Positions 48,655 through 60,037 of a DNA stretch of 64,000 bases are shown here, one piece after another. Under the pieces are notes generated by a model. The model did not search any database, was not told the DNA's origin, and was given only the letters and a program-made list of their open reading frames with translations. Position 1 is the first letter of the stretch. Each line of letters starts with the position of its first letter. The position numbers and the translations under genes were made by a program. This DNA comes from Druceiella hillmani (lineage: Eukaryota > Arthropoda > Insecta > Lepidoptera > Hepialidae), in NCBI GenBank assembly GCA_039881145.1, contig JAYKKI010000027.1, forward strand, positions 22,393,001-22,457,000, read 5' to 3'.

Positions 48655-50010
48655 ATGTCTGTGGGTGAAGGAATCACGAATGTATCAGAAGCTGCAGATG
48701 AAATCAGTGAAGATTCATTATACAGTGAAATGTCGAAGTTAAGGTTAAAGGATACGGTAATTTCTTACGAAAGCTTGCTCGCTGAAAATAATTTGATTTC
48801 ATCGGAATCTTCGAGCTCAACTCCTTACGAAGCAATTTTAATTTATTATGAAGATTTACTAAAATACTATGAGCATGTTGGCTGACAAAAAATTCTTGCG
48901 ACTGATGAAGAACTTATTATCTTAACTTATGAAAATGAAAATTGTGATGAGCAACTTTTTGAAAAAGTTGAAGACCACGGCTCATCACATGAATATGAAC
49001 CGAAAGAAAAAAAAGAGGTAGGTTATGTTCCTTTGGATTACAAAATTAAATTTTTAAATATTGCAAAGGCTCACCCCACGTCGAATCTCTGAGCATTACA
49101 AATGAAAGGATGCCACTGGTTAAAAAAGAAGGAATATTTATCCAAATGGGGGGAAGATATAAAAAAAGGAGGAAGTATGTTTGATAAGTACGTAGTAGTC
49201 GAGAGAATTATAAAAAGTGAGTACTCGAAATTGACAACAGTAGGTATTAGAAGTAGCACGACTGATTTTGATTTCAAATTATCTGAGAACTGGGTTCAAA
49301 CATTCAAAAAGAAGCATAAAATTCGTCAATGGAAAATGATTAAAATTTGTTTCAAAAAAAGAAACAACGACGATTGAAGAAACCTTGGCTTCGGCAAACA
49401 CTTTTCAAGTCCAGACGTTAAAATTGATAGCAAATTTCAACAAAGATTTTGTTATCAACACTGACCAGACAGGTAAATAATCGCATAAAGTTCAAAAAAC
49501 TGTTGATGAATACTAAAAAAATAACATCTTCACAATCTGGGTAGCTAACAACAGGACTGTATATTGACTTATCAACCGTTGTTTAAAGTCTTACGTGGAA
49601 AAAGAACAGTTTTTATTAATTATTGACTTTTGGGGTGGACAAAGAAAGCCTGAATTATATGACGAAATCTTTCAAGATGATGAGAAATCACCAATTTGTA
49701 CAATTATAGTGATTCCTCCAAAATGTATTATTCTTGTTCAACCTTTGAATATCTATTTTTATAGACAGGTAAACAATTTTATTAAACGAATACAAAATTG
49801 TGCTCATCTGATTGAAAATAATAGAGAAATAACTTCCTGTGAAAACTATGAAAATATAATCCACAGTACATGATTAAATGCCATCGCCAATTTTTAAAAA
49901 AAATTATCGGGTAATATGCTTCTAAACTTTCTGATGTGAGAGAAATTTTTATGAACGTTAACGAAGTATGCATCCCAATAAATCTTTTAAAAAAGGTTGT
50001 TTTTGCAAAA
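48655..50010 (+). pseudogene. pogo-like DDE transposase, decayed
   Basis: Start at ATG 48655 with an acidic, Ser-rich N-terminus (in-frame stop at 48883). The same frame then gives YKIKFLNIAKAHP, a stop near 49090, CHWLKKKEYLSKWGEDIKKG and FKLSENWVQTFKKKHKIRQW, the helix-turn-helix part. A frame change near 49350 leads to KETTTIEETLASANTFQ and FVINTDQTG, whose Asp (49463-49465) is the first catalytic residue. About half of the following segment is missing. The frame resumes with YVEKEQFLLIIDFWGGQ (second Asp 49625-49627). Then IPPKCIILVQPLNIYFYRQV follows, where the family has QP.DVYFYRQ: the third catalytic Asp is Asn (AAT, 49748-49750). The C-terminus [18 protein letters not shown] and NLLKK runs into the (TA)n tract at 50024. 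The usual Cys-rich tail is absent. Confidence 0.85.
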
Positions 50011-50022
50011 AAATTGTTATTC

Positions 50023-50023
<1 letters not shown>

Positions 50024-50057
<34 letters not shown>

Positions 50058-50059
50058 TA

Positions 50060-50113
<54 letters not shown>

Positions 50114-50128
50114 TATATCTGTATATAT
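50024..50128. repeat. (TA)n microsatellite
   Basis: TA tract with G interruptions between the transposase end and the right TIR. Confidence 0.95.
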
Positions 50129-50330
50129 AAACTGTGACAGGTAATGACTTGTTAGATTATATCCGTTAGGGTCCAGAAAATTCGTGACGATTTACCTATA
50201 CAATACGACCGCAGCTATGCTTTTCGAGGTAGAAAGTGATTCCTCAAATTTAATGAATATTTTTAAACCCTGCACAATTATTTAAAACAAGTATTTTAAA
50301 ATAACTTTTTAATGACAATAGTAATAAAAG
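50122..50330. repeat. Right terminal inverted repeat
   Basis: Reverse complement of the left arm at 48315-48540. Starts inside the end of the (TA)n tract. Confidence 0.85.
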
Positions 50331-51987
50331 GCTCAAATCTGATAGAACTATGGACTTTATGTCCCCTAAGACGTGATGTCCTAAACATAGTTTGCTTAAT
50401 AATTAATACCTCTAAGGTTGTAAGTGTAGTAAACTTACATGTTCTGGGCACTTAAACATACATAATCTGTAAAAATTGGTTGTGATTATAACCATAATGA
50501 TCATAACATGTATGTGTTAAGTATAGTTTTTTAGTATTTTATGCATTTATAAAAAATTATATAATCTCTATATATTGCAAGTTTTATTTCTAAGAATACC
50601 ATAGTAACATCTTGAAATTTAACAATTGAGATTTATTAAAAAAAAATATTCTGGAAAGCTTGTTCCGTGGAAAAATATTCGTAAAGTTTTTCCGAAAGCC
50701 CAGACGACAACGAGTTCTGATTTTATATTCTGGCTAGCCCTAATTCAAATGGTATTAAAATTCTAACTTCCTTAAATAACATTGCCTGAATTAAAATAAT
50801 AATACCATTTAATCCCTGAAATATTTATAGCGATGGTATCTTCCCGAAAAAGTGTTCTTCTGCCCAAAAAGGTATCTTCTTGTGAAAGTGCCTATAAAAT
50901 ATATGAATTTGAGTAATTCAACATCAATATTGAATGGTAAAAGAAATGTTATTTAATAGTAGATAGAAATATATCTGTAATTTTTGTGATAGGCACATAT
51001 TAATTAAAAATATGGAAAATATAAAAGCTGCAATATCGTCACACATGGTATAGGTGTGTTGTTGTTCATAGTCAACACTTTCTAGTATATTAAACGATTT
51101 TAATGGAAGAACTGTATATTGTACCGAAATGTTATAATTGTTTTTTGTTGGTAAAATATTAATAAATTGTCGTACAAAATTTTGCTTGTGTTGTTGCATG
51201 CAGTATATTAAATGATTTTTGTAAGGTTTATGATTAAAATATGTATACACGGAATTAAATTACGCTTATTACGTATTATATTAATATCATTAAATGTTAC
51301 GTAGAATGAAACAGAAGTAAAAGGTTTATTTTCGGTTCTCAATTGTGTTTATTTTAGTGGTTAACTTAATTAGATGATTTTTAACGATCTTTGAGACAAA
51401 ACCAAATTAATTAATCTCAACTCCAAACATAGAATTTTACTAATAGTTATTAGTAAAATTATAATTTACACTGATTATAATTATTCGTCATTGTATAGTG
51501 TGGGGTTTATTTTTTTATGTCCTTTTCAAATTTATTTTGGGCACAAAAAAGTTATTTGAAAAAGATAGTTCTAAAATTTAATTATCGTTTGCCAATATGA
51601 TAACCACCTGAGCACATCAAGTTCAGGCTTTAGCAGATATAGAGATATTTTAAGTTAACTAAAATCTGGTTCATAAAAAGAAGGAAAATTTCAAGCAATT
51701 GAGTCAAACCAACATCATCAATATTTATTTTATTCATAGTTTTAAAGTTTATTACTTTCTACCTAGACTTTTTTTAATTCACAAAGTACATTGCGGGTGC
51801 TATGACTGGATATATTTAGGTAGTATTTTACGAAGACAGGAGAATGTAGGGATGATGTGGGATACATTTTTAAATAGATAATATTAGAGAAAGGAATTAA
51901 GCATTGAAAAACAATAGACCAACAAAATGAAAGGCTAATTCGAGAATTTTAAAAATATTGGCACAATTTCTTTTAAAAATTGTTTCA
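50331..51987. other. AT-rich stretch without supported gene
   Basis: Contains a 108-codon minus-strand frame (50924-51250), long for this composition, with no recognisable domain. Confidence 0.45.
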
Positions 51988-53553
51988 CATAACTAATTTT
52001 TTAACAGCTCATAATCATCTATTTAAATTAATAAACTAACTAAAAACTGTATTAGAACAATTTAATGATGGATGCATTAATAGCTTATATATAAAAGAAT
52101 GTGCAGTAACTAATTATTGCAGATAAAACAATTTCTAGGTATGGCATATTATTGCTATACAATAGCATATGAAATATTATTGTGCATTATGTCATTAGTG
52201 ATAACGTCAATGTTAATATCATAAAATTTGTGACTGGATCAAAGTATCTCGAATAACAGGGTATGAGCAAAGTTAGTCAGAAGCTTGTCAATTAATAGAA
52301 AAAAAAAGAATTGTGAATTGCCCAAAGAATACAAAAAAAGGTGTCCAAAAAAAAACGTACGGTTTTGAAAGTAGTGGCAATATATACCAGTATAATTCCC
52401 AGTCAGCCGATACAATCTATATTTGTTCAAACACAATTATTAACGCCATTGTAAGTAGTATAAATTTGAGGGTTATGTTTTAAAATTAAAATTTCTAACA
52501 CTTTCGTTTTCATCCAGACTTAAGTTTGTTAAGGTATAAAGAAATGTTTTTATACTTTGTCAAGGTTTAGGCACTATTTAGCGAAGGGGTAGGAGCAGCG
52601 TCTTCTAACATTATTAAAAATAGGAAGAATTTCAAATGATGACTTCAAACATACCCAACTTTATTAAATATTCAAGGCAGTTGCTCTTATATATAATAGA
52701 AATTTCCTTAAAATATTTACATTATATTCTAATAACGTCAACTGTACCAAAGTACAGCCTTTCCTGAAACAAGTTTTTCAAAATTTAAAACTGATGAAAG
52801 CAATTATTTAAGAAATGCATTTCTATTACTCTATTTCATTGGTAATTTCATGTATACAAGTAGACTAGATTACGAAGTTAGGAAATAGATTACGAAACAC
52901 TTTATTATTACAAAACTGTTTAGAGAAATTAAAATAAATGAACATTTTTGTTTTTTTTCAATTATTATTAAAGATCACAAATGCCTTTTATCCATATAAT
53001 CTGACTTTGAAAATAAATAAAAAAAAATTTAAAAAAATGTAGTTTGCTGAGAAGAAATACAATTAATAAATTACTCTTTTCAGACTCTATCATTTTCACA
53101 CATTTTTTCATGTATCATTTTTCAATCTTCATTGGGGTTCCAAAAAAATTAGTTCAAACTTTATGGTATAAAGAAAATTACGACTCTTGGGTATTTGCAT
53201 CTGAAATTTGCTAATTTCTTTTCTTCTATAAATAACAACTTCCGGATAAACTGTGTCCATGCCTTGTTATTCGAAAACCTTTCATCCAGTCACAAAATTG
53301 ACGATATTAACATTGACATTATCACTAATAACACAACTCTCAATAATATTTCATATCCTGTGGTATAGCAATAATATATCATACATTAGCATAGAAATTG
53401 TTCCGTCTGTAATGATAAGTTGCTGACTATCCATTTGTATTATTATTTAAGCTTGCAATATATCTAACTACATCATTAAATTGCAGTAACACAGTTTTCA
53501 ATTAATTTGTCAATTTAAATGGATGATTATGAGCGGTTAAAAAATTAGTTACA
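51988..53553. mobile_element. Element or inverted duplication with ~330-bp arms
   Basis: 51988-52318 and 53213-53553 are diverged reverse complements. Shared pieces: GTAACTAATTTTTTAAC, CTCATAATCATC, AAACAATTTCTA-like, ATGAAATATTATTG and ATTTTGTGACTGGAT. The ~900-bp middle holds no recognised gene, but part of it (52896-53120) recurs at 55417-55612. Long arms around a non-coding centre suggest a non-autonomous DNA element; a simple inverted duplication is the alternative. Confidence 0.6.
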
Positions 53554-55416
53554 TCTTATAGACTTAGTATCAAAATAATTAATGAAATATGCAACGAATT
53601 ATGCAAATTAAAACAATTGCTGTGTAACATTATTGATGTTTAAATAAATTAAATTTAAAATTTTCTTTTCATTTTTAAAGCCCATAATTGAAACTTTTCT
53701 TTTAATTTAATCAAATTCAACATAGTTTTGTTTAGATTTCAAAATTTAATGATTAAAACTTTTGTTCCAATTTAATTAAATTCCACATCATTTTGTCTAC
53801 ACTTGAAAATTTTGAACATTTGGTAATGGTGATGGTTCTTTTGGGTAAATTATTTTTCTCCTCCATTTGCTCGGCTGCTGGTTATAGATCAACCAAAATA
53901 TAGAAGTAATGTAAAAAAAATGTGAGCCCTCATGGGATATCTGGCAGATGTGGAACATCTAAATTTTTTGTTGTAACCCATATTTTAAATTAATAATCGG
54001 TTTTAACATGTTAAGACAGTTTAATGGAATATACTGGAAACAAAATTGTAAACGTTAGGAAATAAGAAACAATGTTGATATACTAACACACACCTAAAGT
54101 TGTGCGTGTGTTTTGGTAGGAAGGGAAGCATTAAGCCAGAAAGAAAGAAAAAAGCTGGTGGAATGGCACATCACAGCGTACCATCAGAACATTTTCAATT
54201 CCATCAAAACGTGCCATTAGATGTTTCACACCAATTAATGTTGTATTTAAAATTTATATTTTATAATAACCAACACAAAACTATTCTGTTCATTATCAAA
54301 ATTATTAATACATATGTGTAAACGATTTGCTCATAAAAGATCTTTATAAAATCGAATTAACGTCAGGCAAATTGCATAGTTCGAATATTTATTTTCTTGT
54401 TAAATCATCAATTATCTGTCTGCACAAGTAGAGTATTGTGAGAGTATTGTCATTGAAAGTATCCATTTAGGTGTGAAATAATAGAGTGAAATAAATTGTG
54501 AAATAATACTGACCGACCGACACAGTTAATTTTTATTAATGAGACGTCAAAAACTTATTTTGTCTATGGAAATAAATTTTGAAAATCACTATTAGTCTAT
54601 CCAGTTATAATGGTTGGATTTGAAATTTTTTAAAATTAGTTTCTTACATCATGAAGTAAAAAGTTTACTTATAAAGTTTCCGCATTTGCTTTTTATTTTT
54701 TTTTGTATACGTTTTTTGAGGTATATTGTATTTTTTCAACAGCTAACGTGCATTTCTCTTAAAAAACGTTTACATAGACTCTAGAACAGGTACAATAAAC
54801 GTCCTTGAGAAGTAAACACTGAACTATTTCAGATGTAGAAAAATGTAAGAGTGTGAGATGAAGCAGGTAACAGTCAAATGGGCAATGTTTCTCTGCTCTG
54901 AAAACAGATTATTTTCGGCTTACATAGAATAAACTTTTGAATATTATTTTTGAAGTGTTTTTCGAAGTTATAGACTATATTCGTTAATCCTTAATTAAAA
55001 CAGTGCGTGTCTCCACAGTAATAACGCTAAGTTTGAGAAATAATTTTTTTTTTTAGGTAACTGCTAATTATTATTATACTTTTACTTTGCTTACTATTTT
55101 TGGTATAAATGCAGTTTGTTACCAGTGATATTTTGACAATTCTTTTGATTTTATGTGGGAAAACATAACTGAAAATGAGTTATTCAAAAAATATATGTTG
55201 CGACTTGCGATTATTTATTATAAAAAAATCAATTTGAAAAAAATTCATACCTCGAGGATTTTAAAAATTCTTTACAGAACTCAATATTAATAGTAACAAT
55301 AGTACATTTTTATATATGATAGCGGAATGTTACTGTATCATAATAGTTCCAAACGATAAAAATCATTACATAGTGAAAAATAAATATGATATTTGAAAAA
55401 TAATTAACGTTGTTAT
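53554..55416. other. No supported gene
   Basis: AT-rich DNA. A short near-direct duplication with TTTAATTTAATxAAATTCxAC occurs near 53700 and 53770. Confidence 0.5.
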
Positions 55417-55612
55417 CACAAAGCTGTTTATAGAAATTAAAATAAATGAACATTTTTGTTGATTTTTTTCAATTATTAATAAAGACCCTAAAAGCCTTTT
55501 ATCCATATAATCTGATTTTCAAAATTAATAAAAAAATAAAGTTTCCTTAGAGGAAATACAATTAATAAATTACTCTATTCACACTATCATTTTCACATAT
55601 TTTTTCATGTAA
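55417..55612 (+). repeat. Direct copy of 52896-53120
   Basis: Shares TTTAGAGAAATTAAAATAAA-like, ATGAACATTTTTGTT, CCTTTTATCCATATAATCTG and GAAATACAATTAATAAATTA with the interior of the inverted-arm element. Neither inverted arm is present here. Confidence 0.9.
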
Positions 55613-56145
55613 GTGCTAGTATAATAAATTGTATTATTTTAATTTTTTTTGGTTTTATTGGCATTGCATCAAAATAGTTAATGTAATCAACAAAGTAACT
55701 GTAGCCACCCATCATGTAAAGTTGTCTACATTTTAACTGTCGTTGACTGTGTGTTATAATAGTATCTTTGCTGACATCAAATTTTTCTCAAACTCAAATT
55801 TGATTCATTAATCAATCAATGATCAAGTGTTTGTAGTTTTTGGTGGATATTGCTAAATAAGCTGAACTAAATAAGCTGAAAGATATCATTGATCATTGAA
55901 AAATGCCTTAAAAGAGTAAATTTTAATGAAAATAAGGATATAACAATTCACTCAGAAAAATTTCTTGCGAATAGCAATAACAAAAGCAGATTTATTAAAA
56001 TATAAAGGAAAAAATTGGTAGATAATAATATTTTCTCTCGTCCAGCAATTGATGTTGATTTGATGACATTAATCATGCGGCAATTTAATGACATTAATCA
56101 AGCAAACTGCAATGAAAATAGAAGTTGAATATAGTGTTGTTGAAT
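55613..56145. other. No supported feature
   Basis: AT-rich spacer. TAAATAAGCTGAA is duplicated near 55855-55880. Confidence 0.5.
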
Positions 56146-56375
56146 ATTGAATATATTTGGCGTTAATTTTGTAGAAATTCATTATTCACAATTAAATAAA
56201 ACTATGTGATGACGACCTAGGTTTCGTTGTATTACAACATCTTCAGGTGGGCTATTAGCAAAGATTTTTGCTAATATCTCACGTGAAGATGTAATACAAC
56301 GAAACCTAGGTCGTGGTAAAGAACTTAAAGAAAGTAGAAATAATACTACATCACATAGTTTCATTTAATTGTATA
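56146..56375. mobile_element. Hairpin MITE, copy 3
   Basis: Both arms are present around a short loop (GACCTAGGTTTCGTTGTATT near 56215 and its complement near 56300). Identical left flanking sequence to copy 1 (TTGAATATATTTGGCGTTAA) shows the element includes DNA outside the hairpin. The left arm lacks the TAGTTCTACTTTCTTTAAGT segment that copy 1 has, so the arms are unequal. Confidence 0.85.
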
Positions 56376-57729
56376 TAGTGTTGTTGTCGTGGATGATATT
56401 GGTGTTTTAATTTTATTAACAGCTTTAATACCTACTGACAGAGAAATATATTTTTAGGAACCGGCAAAAAGCACTGTCACTACAAAAGTTTATTCTAATA
56501 AAAGTCTTAAATAAATATTACCAATGTGTAAAAATAACATTTCGTTACTGTATGCATTAATTGGATATGGTACCACCTCAGGAGGTTTGCGAGATGCTGC
56601 CATGATCTTCAGAAATAAAAATGCTGATATAACTCACTTTTTGGAGTTTAATACTGCTTGCATTGTGATATTATATGTCACGCCTAGAAATGACAAAAAT
56701 ATAAATAATTTTCTGTACCAACTGTTAAATCGTAAAACTTAGGAGCTGAAATAAATGTGTCTTATTTTAATTGATACCTACCCTCAATGCTTGTGTAGAG
56801 CATATAAAAGGAGTGTATTTACAAATATAATTGTGGACTGGACATGGCAAGTTTCCTAAAGAATAGGGGTAGGGGGCAGCATAACGATAATTCATTAGTC
56901 CAAAGTTATAATGAACGAACCACCAGCCCCAAACAATTCATTAAAAATGGTTTTTTGGTCATGTAATACTGGATGGCTCGGTTTGTAGACGACAGAAAAG
57001 TGGCATGCATTTTTCTCATCAGTAATATCAATGGATAGAGTAGAAAATAAAGACATAGGAAAAAAATAGTGTCTTTTTTTAAAAACTAAAAAATTGCCAA
57101 TTTGTTATTGTGTTAAAGAATAATTATCTAATCTAAAATATAAATAAATTGTTTTCAATACAAATGAATAATAAATCTTTTGCCCCTAAAACATTAACGT
57201 ATTCATGTCATTAAACTTTTTTTCATTTATTTCTCCTTTTGGTGCCTTTGCTGTGGTTATATAAATTTGTAATTTTATCATAAAATTTTCCTATAAAAAT
57301 CTTTAAAAACGATTACAATAATTATTAAAAAAATTGCATAAAAAACGCCAAACAATACTTTTTTTAGAAATTTTACAAATTTTTTACTTTTTCTCAAAAT
57401 TTTTTTGGCAAAAACCATTTTGCAAAAAAGCAGAAATTTTTTATGGATAAACTTTTTAATTCTTGATGCAAGAAACTCATTAAAAAAAATTAAAAATCCA
57501 TCGGCCGTAGGTAAGTGAAAAATGAAGAAATAAGCGGGTTTCTTCATTTTTCAATTTTCATTTCTAAATGCGCTGGACTATACTCGTATGTCGATTATAA
57601 ATCTAAATTTAGTATATTCAATATATTAATATGCTTTGTTGACATATCTGTGCAGTGACATTATATTAAATATATACTTTGTAACTCTTATAAAAAGAAG
57701 GAAATATATGGGTTAGTGAGTATATAAAT
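56376..57729. other. No supported gene
   Basis: A 72-codon plus-strand frame (56524-56742, including YGTTSGGLRDAAMIF) has reasonable composition but no recognised family. Poly-T/A-rich sequence at 57040-57560. Confidence 0.4.
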
Positions 57730-57841
57730 AATGGGTGTTTTTTTTTTTAAACTTACTTTAAAATAAAAAAAATCTAATAAATATCATGATATTGGCTTTA
57801 TTGAAAAGTTAATTATATGCTAATTTAATTATATGTTTAAA

Positions 57842-58339
57842 TATAATTTCAGGCATACGGGCACCGCAGTTGGCTCAAATAGAGCGCAATCTGGAACTCC
57901 AATTCTATTTTTTCGAGCATTCGGGGTCATACATTGGCAATTCTCAAACATTTTTTCGAGCATTCGGGGTTGTATACGCGATTGGCTCGAATAGGGTATA
58001 TTGGAATAACACAGCGAACATTGTCTTTCAAGTGGTCCAACGTCTTGGTTTATCAGCATAAACTAGCAACTTCACATATCCCCAAAGAAAATAATCCATA
58101 GGTGCGATATCACACGATCGTGGAGGCCAATTCACAATGGCATTATGTGAAATTATGTGCCTACCGAATGTTTCCTGCAATGAATTGATTGTGTTATGTG
58201 CTGTATAGTATATTGCAACCAAGTCTTTTTGAAACCAAGGCTCTTCAAAATTAATGTCAGTCAATTGGGGAATAAAAAAGTCAGTAATAATGGCCATTCA
58301 ACCGAAAGTGAGCCTCATCGCTGAACTAATTATTGACGG
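57842..58339 (-). pseudogene. Mariner-family transposase fragment with internal deletion
   Basis: From 58325 the minus strand reads FSDEAHFRLNG, the first catalytic block (Asp of SDEAHF). It then jumps, with a frame change, to AIITDFFIPQLTDINFEEPW, so the usual ~70 residues between these blocks are missing. FQKDLVAIYYTAH carries the second Asp, where the family has QQDGATCHTA. NWPPRSCDIAPMDYFLWGYV carries the third acidic position, followed by IQPRMLEKMFENC. A 44-bp direct duplication (CCCCGAATGCTCGAAAAAAT at two places, 57908-57972) and a frameshift precede the C-terminus RLRSIxANCGARMPEIIFKH near 57842. Confidence 0.8.
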
Positions 58340-58427
58340 AAAAAGTGGTTACGAATTGGATTTCCAGACTATGCTTCATTCGAGCCAGCCGCGGCACCCA
58401 TTTGCGTGAAATCGTATTTAACACCTA
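58330..58427 (+). pseudogene. Mariner-family transposase C-terminus, opposite orientation
   Basis: The plus strand reads LLTEKVVTNWISRLCFIRAS, then RGTHLREIVFNT and TAA. This is the same C-terminal block (W..RL..I.A.RG.H..EI.F) as in the minus-strand fragment, but diverged, so it is not a recent inverted duplication. Confidence 0.75.
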
Positions 58428-58528
58428 AATGGCATGTAATTACCTTTTCAATAAAGCTAATACTATGACCATTTATCTGCTGTTTTTCATTTTGAAGTTG
58501 CATATCACTAAAAAAACAACCTACTATG

Positions 58529-59406
58529 ATATATACAAACTACTATGATATTTTACACACAATATTGAATGTTCAAATGTTGGTAACACAAACTTGAAGA
58601 ATAAGAAGCTAATTAAAAGAAAAATGAGTACTAAAAAGGTACAGTTACAATTATGAAAATTTCTAAGTTTATATAATAGGTGAGCGAGTACGTCCTAGAC
58701 GTGAATGAGATAGCGTTGCTCTAAGACAAATCGGATTAGTTTATTCGCCATAGATAATGGCAGAATCATCATAAACAAACGATAGAACTTGCCGAATTAT
58801 ATGGGTTCAGTTTTAGTCTTTCATCGAAACCTACACGGCTTGGGAGATCGGACAGTGACTAAAAATATGTCACTTGCCAGCCGAAAGATATAAGGTTTAC
58901 AAAGAACAAAAAATCATGCGTAATCCCGAATAACAGATTACAATAACTGCTTTTAATTTAAACCCAAACGATGAAGAAACATTATTCACGCAATGATTTA
59001 ATATTAACATTCTTCATTTAGAAGAAACTCTAAGTTCATTGTTCTGCTCCTAAAAATAAAAACACTATTTTTTGGTTTTTGGAACTTTTTAATTTATGCT
59101 AAAAATAACAAGATGAATAGAAAAGCTATTTAAGTGGGTACTGTAGAAGATCGTGGAGCTACATAAATCAGACATGACATAATTTTATTAATGTAATAGA
59201 ATTCAGACCATAAAAGTGGTTCATAACTTCTTATTTTAAAAAAGATGGTGAAAAATTATAAAGAAGAATGATTACTAAATAATTTCTGCTAATCTTAATT
59301 TAATCTCAATCAAAAGTTATTTATAAAACGAGTAGAGTTTTCGTTAATAACATTTATAAGTGTAAATTTTTACTTTTATGAAATGTTCAAATTACTTGTG
59401 AGTAAT

Positions 59407-59463
<57 letters not shown>

Positions 59464-60037
59464 CTTGTTTGCATTTGTAAATGTTCTTAAAATTGTTAAA
59501 CCATTTAACCGATTGAACTTTTACTCGCACAATACGTTCGGGTCCGATAGATGGCAATGTTTTTTTTAAATATATGGGTAAATTCGATCTTAATAGGCAA
59601 TTATCATTTCTTTCTGTTCTTGTGTACTTTTATACAGAATTTACTTTGCGCCAATAGTAAAAATAATATCAAACAAAGTCATATCAAATAAAAATGAAAA
59701 ACAAGTGATTTAAAATGAATGTTATGAATAAAATGTAACGAAAACTTTTACATTTCATAAGTGTTTTTATTATGAAATCAGCATATAGCATTTTGTTAAA
59801 TACAGTATGGTGATTTCGTGTCTAAAATGTTGTACAATCAACTGTGATTTATTTTTATCATTTTTTCATTCAAAACGCTATTTGCATATAATAAGTATCT
59901 TAGTATATCTAGGTGAAGTTTAAATCAGTTTGCTAAAATTGTGAAATTTGCATCAATTTGTCAAATGTTAAACGATATGTACGTAATATGTAAGTTGCAG
60001 AAAATATATTCGAATGAAAAAAAAATTGCATTTGAAT
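58529..60037. other. No supported gene; possible 5' non-coding part of Helitron
   Basis: CTACTATGATAT is repeated directly at 58521 and 58540, next to the mariner end. G+C-richer patch at 58680-58950 without recognisable content. A (TA)n tract at 59410-59461. Confidence 0.45.
59410..59461. repeat. (TA)n microsatellite
   Basis: About 52 bp of pure TA. Confidence 0.97.

Larger units (their letters stand above)
48315..50330 (+). mobile_element. pogo-like DNA transposon with both ~210-bp TIRs
   Basis: Left arm 48315-48540 and right arm 50122-50330 are inverted copies of each other. Shared pieces are CTTTTATTACTATTGTCATT at the outer ends, TGTGCAGGG, CCTCGAAAAG, GAATTTTCTGGA.CCTAACGG and AACAAGTCATTACCT at the inner ends. 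Between them lies a single transposase gene in decay, plus a (TA)n tract close to the right arm. Outer flanks (AGAGAAA and GCTCAA) do not show a clear TA target duplication. The exact termini are therefore uncertain by some bases. The total of about 2.0 kb is the expected size for a Tc1/mariner-superfamily element. Confidence 0.85.
57730..58528. mobile_element. Mariner-family foldback element with two outward 3' ends
   Basis: The left arm (57730-57920) and right arm (58335-58528) are inverted relatives. Each contains, reading outward, the last ~25 codons of a mariner-type transposase, a short UTR with TTTTCAATAAAGC, and a terminal repeat ending in (A)ACAACCTACTA or the related AACACCCATTA. 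The minus-strand fragment supplies more of the gene; the plus-strand fragment gives only the C-terminus. Normal elements have one 5' and one 3' end, so this one is a chimera of two 3' ends. Possible TA target sites adjoin both ends. Confidence 0.75.

Noticed and set aside
50924..51250. 108-codon minus-strand frame
   Set aside because: Composition is that of AT-rich random translation, with no motif found.
56524..56742. 72-codon plus-strand frame with a Gly/Ala-containing start
   Set aside because: Plausible composition but no family recognised, no repeats or splice sites to support it; described only as part of the surrounding stretch.
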